64,000 nt of DNA from Pirellulaceae bacterium (GTDB lineage: Bacteria > Planctomycetota > Planctomycetia > Pirellulales > Pirellulaceae): NCBI GenBank assembly GCA_029243025.1, contig JAQWSU010000017.1:62001-126000 (forward strand), in the 5' to 3' direction. The notes under the pieces are model-generated. The model searched no databases. It saw only the letters and a program-made list of their open reading frames with translations, and was not told where the DNA came from. Both the position numbers and the translations under genes were made by a program. Below, piece by piece: positions 17,117-26,385 of the stretch (positions within the stretch are counted from its first letter, which is position 1; the number at the start of each line of letters is the position of its first letter).

Positions 17117-17899
17117 TCATCTCCATCCAGGGTCGCGAGAGGAACCGCCACCGGCCGCAGAAATCGTTCAATTTGTTTGTTGTCTCACCTAAGTGAGAGC
17201 CATCAAGGGATATCTGAACTCCACTGCCGTGGACAAATTCCGGGCAGGAAAAGGAGCCTGCCTACTCGCGAAGCCAACAGCGAAGCCAACAGCGAAGCCA
17301 ACAGCGGCCGTTCGAACTGAATTCTTTGCTAGATAAATCCAAAGACAAGCTTCCCACCCAGGGTGAGTGGCTGAGCAACCCGAGCACTGCCGGGAAAAGG
17401 GTGCTGCTTTGCTTCAACTTACTCGGCTTTTCTGCAGCCAAATCTGGTGCCCAACCGAGTTGCTCAACGGGCAAATCCCCCTTCAGGGACAGGCTGGCGA
17501 TGGCAGTCCGCCCAAACAGAGGTGAGCCATTCGCTTGCTGACCAATTGTCCAAGCTTCCGCTGAAAGTGAATCGGCGTTCCAAAGCCACCAGCAGCCTGT
17601 CGAAATCGTCGTTCAGCAAAAAACCCAACTTCCGAGCGGAGCACTGCAGGTGCCGTGTCTCCCCATCTGATGTATCTTATTTCTTACCGGGCAACTTGTT
17701 CGCCCCCTGAGCGACAGATAGATAATGAACAAGTTCGGCTGGCCAAGACCAACGAAGGAATGGGACTGGAAAAACAGGGTCGGTCATTTGATCCTTAATC
17801 GAATCACGGGTTCCATGCCATCGCTTTGCCGTCTGGCTAGCTGAGGTAGACAAAGCAGATACATTTTTATCGGCTCGAAGGCAGACAGGATAACTGTTG
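17117..17899. other. intergenic region between GH16 and rnpA
   Basis: No gene is supported in these 783 bases. The GH16 promoter must lie at its left edge. A dyad TCTCAC-N4-GTGAGA (17183-17198) about 70 bp upstream of the GH16 start is a candidate operator. Three copies of a 12-bp unit lie at 17268-17303. The gene for ribosomal protein L34, usually just before rnpA in bacteria, is not present on either strand. Confidence 0.6.
17268..17303. repeat. 12-bp unit repeated three times
   Basis: Three exact tandem copies of gcgaagccaaca lie in the intergenic region upstream of GH16. There is no spacer structure, so it is not CRISPR-like. Confidence 0.85.
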
Positions 17900-18295
17900 A
17901 TGGAAAAATCGAGACAAGTCGATCCAAGCGGCGCGGTCGACCAGACCTTTACTCCGGCCCACCGCGTACGGCACGGCAAGCATTTCAAACGTGCTTTCGC
18001 TCGCCGACAAAGTGTCGCGGACGACGTGTTGATCGTGTACGGCTGCGAAAATCAACTAAATGTTTCTCGCCTCGGCCTCTCAGTGTCGAGAAAGGTTGGG
18101 GCCGCTCCGACCAGAAACTACTGGAAACGTCTAATCCGTGAAACGTTTCGCCGAGTATCTCGCGATCGAAGCCCCGGATTTGACTTCGTTGTCATTCCCC
18201 GCAAAGGCGCGACCGCCGACTTCACTCGGATCCATCGTTCGCTACCTCAATTGATGCGACGAGTGGAAAAAAAACTGCGTCGAACCCAGACATGA
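17900..18295 (+). CDS. rnpA: ribonuclease P protein component
   Basis: The 131-residue basic protein has the RnpA core: an N-terminal [12 protein letters not shown] segment, the [27 protein letters not shown] signature (the RNR-like helix that contacts the RNase P RNA) and a [10 protein letters not shown] strand. It helps the catalytic RNA remove 5' leaders from pre-tRNAs. I use ATG 17900 with AGGA upstream; a TTG lies directly before it. The N-terminal 20 residues are an extension. The stop overlaps the yidD start by four bases (ATGA), implying translational coupling. Confidence 0.93.
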   Translation: MEKSRQVDPSGAVDQTFTPAHRVRHGKHFKRAFARRQSVADDVLIVYGCENQLNVSRLGLSVSRKVGAAPTRNYWKRLIRETFRRVSRDRSPGFDFVVIPRKGATADFTRIHRSLPQLMRRVEKKLRRTQT

Positions 18296-18531
18296 ATCGG
18301 CTATGGACAACAATCCGCGAACTTCCGGCGCGGTCAATCATGCTAGCCATCCGAGGCTATCAGCTAGCTATCAGCCCACTTCTCGGTCAAAACTGCCGCT
18401 TCACACCCAGCTGCAGCTGCTACTTCATCGAAGCCGTGAAAAAATATGGTGCGATCAAAGGCAGCTTGCGAGGCGTGGGGCGAATTCTACGTTGCCATCC
18501 GTTCAATCGGGGCGGCTACGATCCTCCATAG
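18292..18531 (+). CDS. yidD: membrane protein insertion efficiency factor
   Basis: The 79-residue protein has the family hallmark: an N-terminal amphipathic helix ([14 protein letters not shown]), the Cys-rich [19 protein letters not shown] core, and the C-terminal [12 protein letters not shown]. It assists YidC-dependent insertion of inner-membrane proteins. It overlaps rnpA by four bases, the order typical of the dnaA-rpmH-rnpA-yidD-yidC region, but neither rpmH nor yidC flanks it here. The region appears to be a split version of that conserved cluster. Confidence 0.95.
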   Translation: MNRLWTTIRELPARSIMLAIRGYQLAISPLLGQNCRFTPSCSCYFIEAVKKYGAIKGSLRGVGRILRCHPFNRGGYDPP

Positions 18532-18645
18532 TGACATTTCTCGATCGCCAATTGTTTTGCAAGCCTCTCTATTGACCCGCTTTCAGCAAACGACTACGGT
18601 TCTGCCTCATTATTTTGTCGATTTTGGTTTGAAACGGGAGTTGTC

Positions 18646-20376
18646 ATGGGCACGATGCCTGAACGGACAGTAGTCAGCACTCTGTTGGTACTTCTTAGTC
18701 TGACGGTCGGGTGTACATCGCCCGTGGTGCGTTCACAGACACCGGATACCGAGCCGATTATCGAAGAAAGAACCACCACGACGGTCGGTGACATGGCACA
18801 GATTTGGGGCATGCGTCCCATGATGATCGAGGGCTTGGCCCTGACCACCAACCTAGACAACACCGGCAGCGACCCACCGGCCAACAGCCAACGTCGCATA
18901 TTGGTCGACGACATGAAGCGACGTGGTGTAGATAAGCCGAACACATTGCTTTCTCTGCCCTCGACATCGCTGGTGATCATTCGCGCAAAGATTCCGCCAG
19001 GGCTGCGCAAAGGCGATCGCCTGGACGTCGAAGTACTCACTCCTTCTCGTAGTGAGACGGAGAGTCTCCGCAATGGATGGTTGATGCAATCGCGGCTCCA
19101 AGAAATGGCCGTATTGGGAAACAAAATCCGGACCGGAGAGCCACTCGCACTCGCAGCCGGTGCCGTCGTTGTCGACGCCCTGATGGAGGGAGAAGGCGAC
19201 CGGGTATCGGAAACACGCGGCAGAATATTAGGGGGAGCACTCTCGACAAAGAGTCGCGAATTAGGGCTGATTCTCAAGCCGGACCATCAGAGCGTTCGTG
19301 CAAGTGCTCGTATTGGCGACGTGGTCAATCGACGCTTTCACACCTTTGACCGTGGCACGAAGCGAGGAGTCGCCATTCCAAAAAGAGACTCGTTCGTGGA
19401 AATCACAGTTCATTCCCGTTATCGCAACAATTTAGTTCGATACTTTCGTGTGATCCAGTCGATTCCGATCAGCGAATCGCCCCACAAGATGATTGAACGC
19501 ATGATTTCCCTTGAGGGTGATCTCAGAAATCCGAAAGAAGCTCTTTCGACGGCCGTGAAGCTGGAGGCGCTTGGTAAAGAGGCCGTGCCAACGCTGCTCA
19601 GCGTCTTAGACTCAGATAGCCAAATCGTACGTTTCGCAGCGGCCGAATCATTGGCCTATTTGGATCGCAGCGAAGCGATTCCTCATCTAAAAAACGCGGC
19701 CATCCATGAGCCGGCTTTGCGTTGGCATGCGATTACCGCCCTCGGTTCTATGGTGAGCTCGGATTCCCGCGAGGCGCTCGCCGACCTCATGCAGATCGAA
19801 AGCGACGAAGCTCGCTATGGAGCGTTCTACGCCATCATGGACGCCAACCCACGCGATCCGGTGGTGAAGGGTGAGATCATCGACGACACGCTATCAATCC
19901 ACGAAATCCCATCGGACCGGGCTCCTTTGGTGCATATTCGCAAGACGAATCGTCCGGAGATCGTCTTGTTCGGACAAGATATCACAGTCACCACGCCTGT
20001 CGCAATTTTCGCGGGTAAAAAGATCATGGCCAAGTCGGATGGCTCGGATCGCTTCAAAGTGAGCCGTTTTGAATTAGGCAAAAATGACACTGTAATTTAC
20101 TGCTCGAATAACCTGAGTGATTTGATCCGCACAATTGTCAAACTGGACGGCTCTTACACCGACGTGGTAGCAGCTATTAATCATGCAAAACAAAACGGGA
20201 GCTTATCGGCTCGCGTTAAGTTTGATGCACTCCCCAAACCGGGACGCGAGTACAATTTGGAAGATGAGTCGGCCAAAGAACCGGGCGAGCGGATCCCGGC
20301 CGACAAAAAAGACGATTCCTTGTCAGTTGGAAACGGTTTACCCTCCGGCAAGGTGCACGATCAGTCGGGTGTGTGA
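18646..20376 (+). CDS. lipoprotein with FlgI (flagellar P-ring)-like domain and HEAT repeats
   Basis: The protein has 576 residues. A lipobox (LSLTVGC, Cys at about residue 25) marks it as a lipoprotein. Residues 45-280 resemble FlgI: TTVGDMAQIWG, IIRAKIPPGLRKGDRLDVEV, GNKIRTGEPLALAAGAVVV, and GGALSTKSRELGLILKPDHQSVRASARIGDVVNRRF. Residues 290-390 form three or four HEAT-like repeats (AVPTLLSVLDSD, VRFAAAESLAYLD, LRWHAITALGSM). A region with DRAPLVHIRKTNRPEIVLFGQD and a charged tail follow. No flagellar genes are nearby, so it is probably an envelope protein using the P-ring fold rather than a true P-ring. It has a good GGGAG ribosome site. Confidence 0.8.
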   Translation: MGTMPERTVVSTLLVLLSLTVGCTSPVVRSQTPDTEPIIEERTTTTVGDMAQIWGMRPMMIEGLALTTNLDNTGSDPPANSQRRILVDDMKRRGVDKPNTLLSLPSTSLVIIRAKIPPGLRKGDRLDVEVLTPSRSETESLRNGWLMQSRLQEMAVLGNKIRTGEPLALAAGAVVVDALMEGEGDRVSETRGRILGGALSTKSRELGLILKPDHQSVRASARIGDVVNRRFHTFDRGTKRGVAIPKRDSFVEITVHSRYRNNLVRYFRVIQSIPISESPHKMIERMISLEGDLRNPKEALSTAVKLEALGKEAVPTLLSVLDSDSQIVRFAAAESLAYLDRSEAIPHLKNAAIHEPALRWHAITALGSMVSSDSREALADLMQIESDEARYGAFYAIMDANPRDPVVKGEIIDDTLSIHEIPSDRAPLVHIRKTNRPEIVLFGQDITVTTPVAIFAGKKIMAKSDGSDRFKVSRFELGKNDTVIYCSNNLSDLIRTIVKLDGSYTDVVAAINHAKQNGSLSARVKFDALPKPGREYNLEDESAKEPGERIPADKKDDSLSVGNGLPSGKVHDQSGV

Positions 20377-20527
20377 TAAAATACGTCCTGGGGCATTGGC
20401 CCTTCCTGCCCTGGGTCTAGCGGCACACTCCGATCGTTTCAACGACGGGCTGTTGCCTGCTCGATAAAATCATGTACGACGGGGCTTTCGCTAAACCTGA
20501 TCGTCCTTCGTTTGTCTTCGGTGAACC

Positions 20528-23500
20528 ATGCTCAAAGCACTTGAACTCTGCGGCTTTAAAAGTTTCGCGGACAAGACACGTTTTGAGTTTCCCGAGGGAA
20601 TCACGGTAGTTGTCGGTCCCAATGGATCTGGCAAGTCCAACATCGTAGACGCGATCAAATGGGTGCTCGGTGAACAGAGTGCCAAAAGTCTGCGTGGCAA
20701 GGAAATGGCCGACGTAATTTTCAAGGGTTCGGGTGGCGCCTCAGCGACTCGTCGCCCCGCGAATACGGCCGAGGCGACCATCTTTTTTGAAAACGCCGAC
20801 CGACTACTACCGGTCGATACCGATGAGGTCTTAATTACTCGTCGGGTGTATCGGAGCGGCGAAGCCGAGTATTTGATTAATGGCAACCCGTGTCGCTTGC
20901 GGGATGTGCGTGATCTTTGCCGCGGCACGGGCGTTGGCACCGACGCCTACAGCCTGATTGAGCAAGGAAAAGTCGACACCCTCCTGCAAGCTTCCGCTCG
21001 AGAGCGTCGGGCGATCTTTGAAGAAGCCGCAGGAATCAGCCGATTCAAGGCGAAGAAAGTTGAAACTCAGCGTCGGCTCGAGCGAGTCGAACAGAATCTG
21101 ACACGTCTGGCAGACATCGTCGAAGAGGTAGAGAGCCGCTTACGAAACGTGCGGAATCAGGCTTCTAAAGCGCGTCGTTACAAAGAATACAACGACCGAC
21201 TAAAACAATTGCGGACCAACGTTGGTCGAGCCGACTGGCGGAGATTCACCTCCCAACTTGACGAGTTAAATCAACGGCTCTCGGAAACTCGTGGTCAACT
21301 CGTTGAACTGCAGACAATTTTGTCTGACGACGAGTCAACTCAACGGGATTTGAATCAACAGGCGGAACAAGTCGGAACCGCCCTGCAGACCGCCGAGAGT
21401 TCGATTGCGGACGTTCGACAACGGTTGGCACATCATCGCTCAGCCGCGGATCACGAGCGAGAGCGTCTTGCTGACCTGGAACACGAGATCCAACGCTATC
21501 GACGCCAATGGCTGGCGATGACCACCCGGGCCGGTGACTTGGGTGAGCAAGTCGAGGAAATCGAACAGCATCTAGAATCGGCCGAAAGTGTTGATCACGA
21601 GATTCGCGAGCGGCTGCTGGGGCATGAAGCAGAACTGCAAACGACCACGGTTGAATTAAATTCGCGCCGGCGAGAACTGGATCAACAACGTGAACAACAC
21701 GCAAATCTCTTGCGTGAGAGCGGCGACCTGGGCCGAGAAATCAGCGGTTTAGCTGCCGAAATCCACAGCACTCAAGAAACGCTCGAACGGTGCCAACAGC
21801 AGCACAAATCATTAACAAGCCAACTGACCAACGCCTTTGCAGAGCTGGCAGAAAAAGAAGCGGACGAAAATCGACTCGACCAGCAGGAGCGAAAAAGCCG
21901 CGAGAAACTCAGCACAGCTCGCCAATCACTGCAGAAACGTGAACAACGACTTTCCCTCACACAGCAAGAATTGATTGACTTACAACGACGTCACGCAGTA
22001 GCCAGCGAACGTGCCAGCGTTCTCGAGGATCTTGAGCGGCGGAAGGAAGGTCTGAGCCCTGGGGTGAAGCAGATTCTGCTCGACTCACAAGACAGTCTGA
22101 TGGGACCGCTTACCACCGTCCGCGGACTAGTCGCTGACTTGATCCGTGTCGACGTCGGAATGGCCCCTCTGATCGACGTCGCGTTGGGAGATCTTACTCA
22201 ATTCATCGTGGTCGATGGCAGCTCCTTGGCCCAGGCCATTGCAACTGGCGAAATTCAACCCAAAGGCCGTGTTGGATTAATCGACCTGGAATTGCCCCAT
22301 CGTGGCGAGGAGCGGTCGCTGCCGCAATTGACTCATCGAGCGGTGCTTGGCCGAGCTGATTCATTCATTGAAGTCGGGGCCGCGTTCCAACCGCTGGTTC
22401 GTCAATTACTAGGATCAACTTGGTGTGTCGAGACACTCGCCGACGCAATCGGCTTTCAGCAGGAGCACACCGCACTCCGCTACGTGACACGTGCCGGCGA
22501 ACTTTTAGAAAGTAATGGTCGACTTCTGGCCGGCCCACGACAATCGGGACTCGGACTTGTCTCTCGTCGCAGTGAGTTGCGGTCGCTTCAGCAAGAAATC
22601 CTTCAGCTCAATCAAACTCTCCAACAGACAGAACACAAACTCCAACACTTAAAAAATGAGATTGGTGAAGCGGAACAGTTGGTCGAAACCCAAGCAACCG
22701 CTCACAATCAAGTGTCGGCCGAATTAACCGAAGCGAGAATTCAGCGTCAAGCAGCCGGCAATCGCCACAAAACACTCGCGAGCCAATTGGAAACCGTTCA
22801 AAGCGAGATCGTTGTTGCCCAGGAAAAATTGACGATCGCTGAACAACGTCACGCCGGAAAAGCCGATCAACAGGCCAAAATGAACGAGCGAGTCGGACAA
22901 CTGGAAAACAAATCTCAGCAAAATCGGCAAAAGATTCAACAAACCGAGAGCCAACGACAGGAAGAATCCTCCAAAGTCACCGCTGTCAAAGTTGAATTGG
23001 CAAAGAGCGAACAGCGGCTGGATGATCTGCGCGGACAACTCATTCGCTTTCAGGAAGATCAAAAAGAGCGAACTCGCGCCCTGGATGAGATCCGCTCGCA
23101 CCTCCATCGAGCCCAAGATCGACATTGCCAAGCTAGCCGCCTGATCCTCGATGCCACCAGCGCTTTGGCAGAACTCTATCTGGCCGACGAACACTGGCAG
23201 CGCGAAATATCGACCCTACACGAGACGCGAGCCCAAGTTCAACATCGACGCGGCGAACTGGAGCGAAGCTTGCGGGAGACTCGGGAACGACAACGTCAGC
23301 AGGAGCAGATTCAACACACCGCAGAACTCGAAGCCAACCAGGCTCAATTAGAACGCGATGGCTTAGCCCAGCGAGTCCAAGATGATTACGGTATTGAACT
23401 CGCGAAGATCGAAGATCTGCCCGAAGAATCAGCCGAGGAGCAGATCGAGCGTGAAGAGGTCGACCGCGAAATCGCTGAACTTCGCCGAAAGATCAGTAAC

Positions 23501-24202
23501 ATTGGGGCGGTGAATATGGCCGCACTCGAAGAAATTGAATCTCTGGAACAGCGACACGAAACACTCGCCGCACAATATCAGGATTTGTCTGACGCGAAAA
23601 ACTCGCTGGCTCGCATCATCCACAAAATCAACGCCGACAGCCGTCGACTATTCACCGAAAGCCTGGAGATCATTCGCACCAATTTCCAAGCGATGTTTCG
23701 CCGCGTGTTCGGCGGTGGTCACGCCGATATTGTGCTGGAGAAAGATGTCGACATCCTCGAGGCTGGCATTGATATCGTCGCTACTCCTCCGGGAAAACAA
23801 TCATTGGGGATCTCGCTGCTAAGCGGGGGTGAGAGAGCATTAACGGCTGTCACCCTCCTGCTGGCAATCTTTCAATACCGCCCCAGCCCCTTCTGTGTAC
23901 TCGACGAAGTCGATGGCCCACTCGACGAAGCGAACATCGGTCGCTTCATCGACGTACTCAGAGAGTTCCTCGAATGGACCAAGTTTGTGGTGGTGACCCA
24001 TTCGAAAAAGACCATGACTGCAGCCACGACCCTCTACGGGGTCACCATGCAAGAATCGGGCATCTCAAAACGCGTATCCGTCCAGTTTGAAGATGTCACC
24101 GAGGACGGACACATTCGTACCGAAGCACTCCAGCGGCAATCCGATCCGACCGATCCAGCCCCCCCCGATGACGGCAGCGGTGACGACGAGCAAGCCGCTT
24201 GA
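20528..24202 (+). CDS. smc: chromosome segregation protein SMC
   Basis: The length of 1224 residues fits bacterial SMC. The N-terminal head has Walker A GPNGSGKSN (about residue 33) and the Q-loop region LGEQSAKSLRGKEM. Two long coiled coils (about 170-500 and 660-1010), rich in Gln, Arg and Glu, flank the hinge (about 520-650, GPLTTVRGLVADLIRVD, VGLIDLELP). The C-terminal head has the ABC signature LLSGGERALTAVTLLLAIF and Walker B FCVLDEVDGPLDEAN. Together with ScpA/ScpB, not in this window, it folds and segregates the chromosome. It stands alone, about 150 bp after the FlgI-like gene. Confidence 0.97.
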   Translation: MLKALELCGFKSFADKTRFEFPEGITVVVGPNGSGKSNIVDAIKWVLGEQSAKSLRGKEMADVIFKGSGGASATRRPANTAEATIFFENADRLLPVDTDEVLITRRVYRSGEAEYLINGNPCRLRDVRDLCRGTGVGTDAYSLIEQGKVDTLLQASARERRAIFEEAAGISRFKAKKVETQRRLERVEQNLTRLADIVEEVESRLRNVRNQASKARRYKEYNDRLKQLRTNVGRADWRRFTSQLDELNQRLSETRGQLVELQTILSDDESTQRDLNQQAEQVGTALQTAESSIADVRQRLAHHRSAADHERERLADLEHEIQRYRRQWLAMTTRAGDLGEQVEEIEQHLESAESVDHEIRERLLGHEAELQTTTVELNSRRRELDQQREQHANLLRESGDLGREISGLAAEIHSTQETLERCQQQHKSLTSQLTNAFAELAEKEADENRLDQQERKSREKLSTARQSLQKREQRLSLTQQELIDLQRRHAVASERASVLEDLERRKEGLSPGVKQILLDSQDSLMGPLTTVRGLVADLIRVDVGMAPLIDVALGDLTQFIVVDGSSLAQAIATGEIQPKGRVGLIDLELPHRGEERSLPQLTHRAVLGRADSFIEVGAAFQPLVRQLLGSTWCVETLADAIGFQQEHTALRYVTRAGELLESNGRLLAGPRQSGLGLVSRRSELRSLQQEILQLNQTLQQTEHKLQHLKNEIGEAEQLVETQATAHNQVSAELTEARIQRQAAGNRHKTLASQLETVQSEIVVAQEKLTIAEQRHAGKADQQAKMNERVGQLENKSQQNRQKIQQTESQRQEESSKVTAVKVELAKSEQRLDDLRGQLIRFQEDQKERTRALDEIRSHLHRAQDRHCQASRLILDATSALAELYLADEHWQREISTLHETRAQVQHRRGELERSLRETRERQRQQEQIQHTAELEANQAQLERDGLAQRVQDDYGIELAKIEDLPEESAEEQIEREEVDREIAELRRKISNIGAVNMAALEEIESLEQRHETLAAQYQDLSDAKNSLARIIHKINADSRRLFTESLEIIRTNFQAMFRRVFGGGHADIVLEKDVDILEAGIDIVATPPGKQSLGISLLSGGERALTAVTLLLAIFQYRPSPFCVLDEVDGPLDEANIGRFIDVLREFLEWTKFVVVTHSKKTMTAATTLYGVTMQESGISKRVSVQFEDVTEDGHIRTEALQRQSDPTDPAPPDDGSGDDEQAA

Positions 24203-24962
24203 TGGACCGCAAAGCCATAAAACCGTCTCAACTAGACGACCCACCGTCATTCGAACCAGTTCCGCATGCAGTGACGACACGAATGTTTGAGAAAATCTGC
24301 CGAAACGGTGCGACTATGCGGGCAAGTTCCACAAGTGGTGATTAACTAAGGATTTGCGCCGCTGCGAACGTCACATCTGGGCTTCTCATAAGCTTTCCTA
24401 CTGACGTTTCAGGCGGTCAGTCCGACGCGACTGATGAAAGTTTCTAAAGTAATACCCCTTCTCGAATCGAAACATACTTGCGGAGAGCATACTGCCGACC
24501 AACACCGGCTTCGGTTGGTGACGGTTCAGTGGGACGTTTTCCAGGGGGGGACATCTGCCGACGGCTTCCAGCCTGAGCGGGTTCATTACGTGAGATCGCA
24601 ACAACTCAACGATGAACCTGCTGCGCTATTTCCCACCTTTCGTTGCATTCGCTTTTAGAGCTTATTCCAGTCAAGTGTCACTTTTGCAAGCTGCGACGGA
24701 TTGCTGCTCGTGGAGGGTGAGGCTGAATGCGGCTCGAAAGTTGTGTCAGGATCAGACGGATCTGAACCTTGTCACTTAGGAAGCGAACTTTGTGTAGCGT
24801 ACTGCCCCGACCCAGACATTCGGAAAACAATCGGGATTGTCGCGGCGATGGATCGCAACGGCGAAAACGGTTTGTTCAAGAGTGGGGGGCTCTATGTCGT
24901 GATGTTGGCTTTTGCCAGTTTCACGGCCTGTTAAGTCAACGTGGAGCAATGGAGAACCTGTA
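24203..24962. other. long intergenic region between smc and the HTH-receiver gene
   Basis: In 760 bases I find no supported gene. Short open frames on both strands (up to about 77 codons) lack ribosome sites and family features. A hairpin built on ACCAAC/GTTGGT with an internal ACCG/CGGT lies around 24499-24520. The region may hold a regulatory RNA or only promoter DNA for the gene at 24963. Confidence 0.4.
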
Positions 24963-25535
24963 ATGAAGGTCTTCACTACTGGTCAGGTCGCAAAGATCTG
25001 CAAAGTGGCCCCGCGCACTGTCAGTAAATGGTTCGACTCGGGCCGGTTAAAGGGTTACCGGATCCCAGGATCCCAAGACCGACGCATCCCGCGCGAGTAT
25101 TTGATCAAATTTCTGAAAGAGCACGGCATGCCCCTTGGTGACCTCGAAGATGAGGCTATGGCCAAGGTACTTATCGTCGCTCAAGATCAGGTACTCATTG
25201 AGAACCTGCGACGGGAGCTTCCGCCCGAAAAGTCATTCCGTGTCGCAGTCGCAGCAAGCGGTTTCGAAGCAGGCATTCAAGCCGAAAGCTTCCACCCCGA
25301 TTGCATAATCGTTGACTTCTCGATCGGTAAAGTCGAAGCACTTCAAATCTGCCAGAATCTTCGTCGCAATAGCGACTTTGCAAAGACGATCTTGATCGCT
25401 TTGCTACCGGATGATGGTAGTTCGATGAGTTTCGATCGTTCGAGTATCAACGAGACGTTCAAGAAGCCGTTTGATGCGGCATTATTGGCGGAAAGACTGC
25501 GCACACTGATTGGTGCGAAAAAGGAGCTTGTCTAG
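24963..25535 (+). CDS. HTH (MerR/excisionase-type) domain fused to a degenerate receiver domain
   Basis: I use ATG 24963, preceded by GGAGAACC. Residues 1-55 form a BldC/excisionase-like helix-turn-helix (FTTGQVAKICKVAPRTVSKWFDSGRLKGYRIPGSQDRRIPREYLIKFL). Residues 70-185 fold like a response-regulator receiver: the Asp of IIVDFSIG could be the phosphorylation site and the Lys of FKKPFD is kept. The acidic pocket, normally DD or DE, reads VAQDQ, so phosphorylation chemistry may be weakened. The usual order of receiver and DNA-binding domain is reversed. No kinase is adjacent. It probably binds DNA in response to a ligand or partner. Confidence 0.85.
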   Translation: MKVFTTGQVAKICKVAPRTVSKWFDSGRLKGYRIPGSQDRRIPREYLIKFLKEHGMPLGDLEDEAMAKVLIVAQDQVLIENLRRELPPEKSFRVAVAASGFEAGIQAESFHPDCIIVDFSIGKVEALQICQNLRRNSDFAKTILIALLPDDGSSMSFDRSSINETFKKPFDAALLAERLRTLIGAKKELV

Positions 25536-25715
25536 AATCGCCTTTGGCGTTTTAGATACGACTTCGCCGACCCTGATTAACCCGTTGCAGCTAGACCCCT
25601 GCGGCGGATAATTTTTTCAATATCAATGCATGGGGTGATTGAACGACTCAGTCACTGGACGGAGGGATCCCGGCCCGACGTCCTTCCCAGGCATTTCTCT
25701 TTTTTTTCTTTTTGC

Positions 25716-25784
25716 GTTACCAAAGCCGCATTGCTGCGGTTTTCTGGTGGTAACGGGTAACCAGCGCTACCCCTTTCCGGGGTA
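25716..25784 (+). promoter_or_regulatory. structured RNA leader upstream of moaC
   Basis: A 7-bp outer stem GTTACCA (25716-25722) / TGGTAAC (25748-25754) encloses a 7-bp inner stem, AGCCGCA (25724-25730) / TGCGGTT (25735-25741). Directly after it two mutually exclusive pairings share TACCC at 25768: with GGGTA at 25755-25759, or TACCCC with GGGGTA at 25779-25784. It ends about 50 bases before the moaC start. The arrangement looks like a riboswitch or attenuator. I cannot match it to a named class by eye. Confidence 0.5.
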
Positions 25785-25839
25785 TCCGCTCGGTCGTCCC
25801 CAGGTGCAATTTTTCCCCATTTGGTGCAAATTGATGGGT

Positions 25840-26343
25840 ATGTCCACATTTAGTCATTTTGATAACGACGGGTCCACCCACATGGTCGATGTGGGTGGCA
25901 AGCCCGAAACCGACCGGTCCGCCCGGGCCTACGCTCGGATCCGTATGGATCGGAACACGCTGGCGATGATCCGCGATCGTCGAGCCCAAAAGGGTGATGT
26001 TCTTGGGGTCGCGCGGCTTGCTGCGATCATGGCGGCCAAACGGACGGATGAATTGATTCCCCTCTGTCATTCGCTCCCAATCACCGCAGTGAGCATCGAT
26101 TTTGAGTACGAATCAGACGAAACCCTGGGAATCATGGCCATTGTGCAAACAAAAGCTCGTACGGGCGTCGAGATGGAGGCATTGACTGCGGCCTCAGTCG
26201 CTGCCCTCACCATTTACGATATGTGCAAATCGGTGGATCGAGCGATGAGCATTGAGGCCATTCGGCTGGAAGAGAAGCAAGGCGGCAAAAGCGGCCACTA
26301 TCGACGAATTGACCCTACAAAAGCTGACAAAAAGGCGACTTAG
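25840..26343 (+). CDS. moaC: cyclic pyranopterin monophosphate synthase
   Basis: The mature protein starts at MSTFSHFDNDGSTHMVDVGGK; ATG 25834 (MGMSTF) is a close alternative, and the open frame further upstream is only the leader. The 167-residue length fits MoaC. Active-site motifs include LIPLCHSLPITAV, the TGVEMEALTAASVAALTIYDMCK helix and the DMCKSVDRAM region that holds the catalytic Asp/Lys. It converts the GTP-derived intermediate made by MoaA into cPMP, the first stable intermediate of molybdenum cofactor. No other moa genes are adjacent. A hairpin-rich leader precedes it, and polyprenyl synthase follows after 42 bp on the same strand. Confidence 0.95.
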   Translation: MSTFSHFDNDGSTHMVDVGGKPETDRSARAYARIRMDRNTLAMIRDRRAQKGDVLGVARLAAIMAAKRTDELIPLCHSLPITAVSIDFEYESDETLGIMAIVQTKARTGVEMEALTAASVAALTIYDMCKSVDRAMSIEAIRLEEKQGGKSGHYRRIDPTKADKKAT

Positions 26344-26385
26344 GTTGCTTCTTCGGCAACAGAGATTTTTAAAGGGGATGGAGAC

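Noticed and set aside
17268-17303. 12-bp triplet as a possible CRISPR fragment
   Set aside because: There are no spacers, units are contiguous and no cas genes are present.
17900-18531. Reading the rnpA-yidD pair as an origin of replication region
   Set aside because: No dnaA, rpmH, gidA or clustered DnaA boxes were seen nearby, so the usual origin context is not supported.
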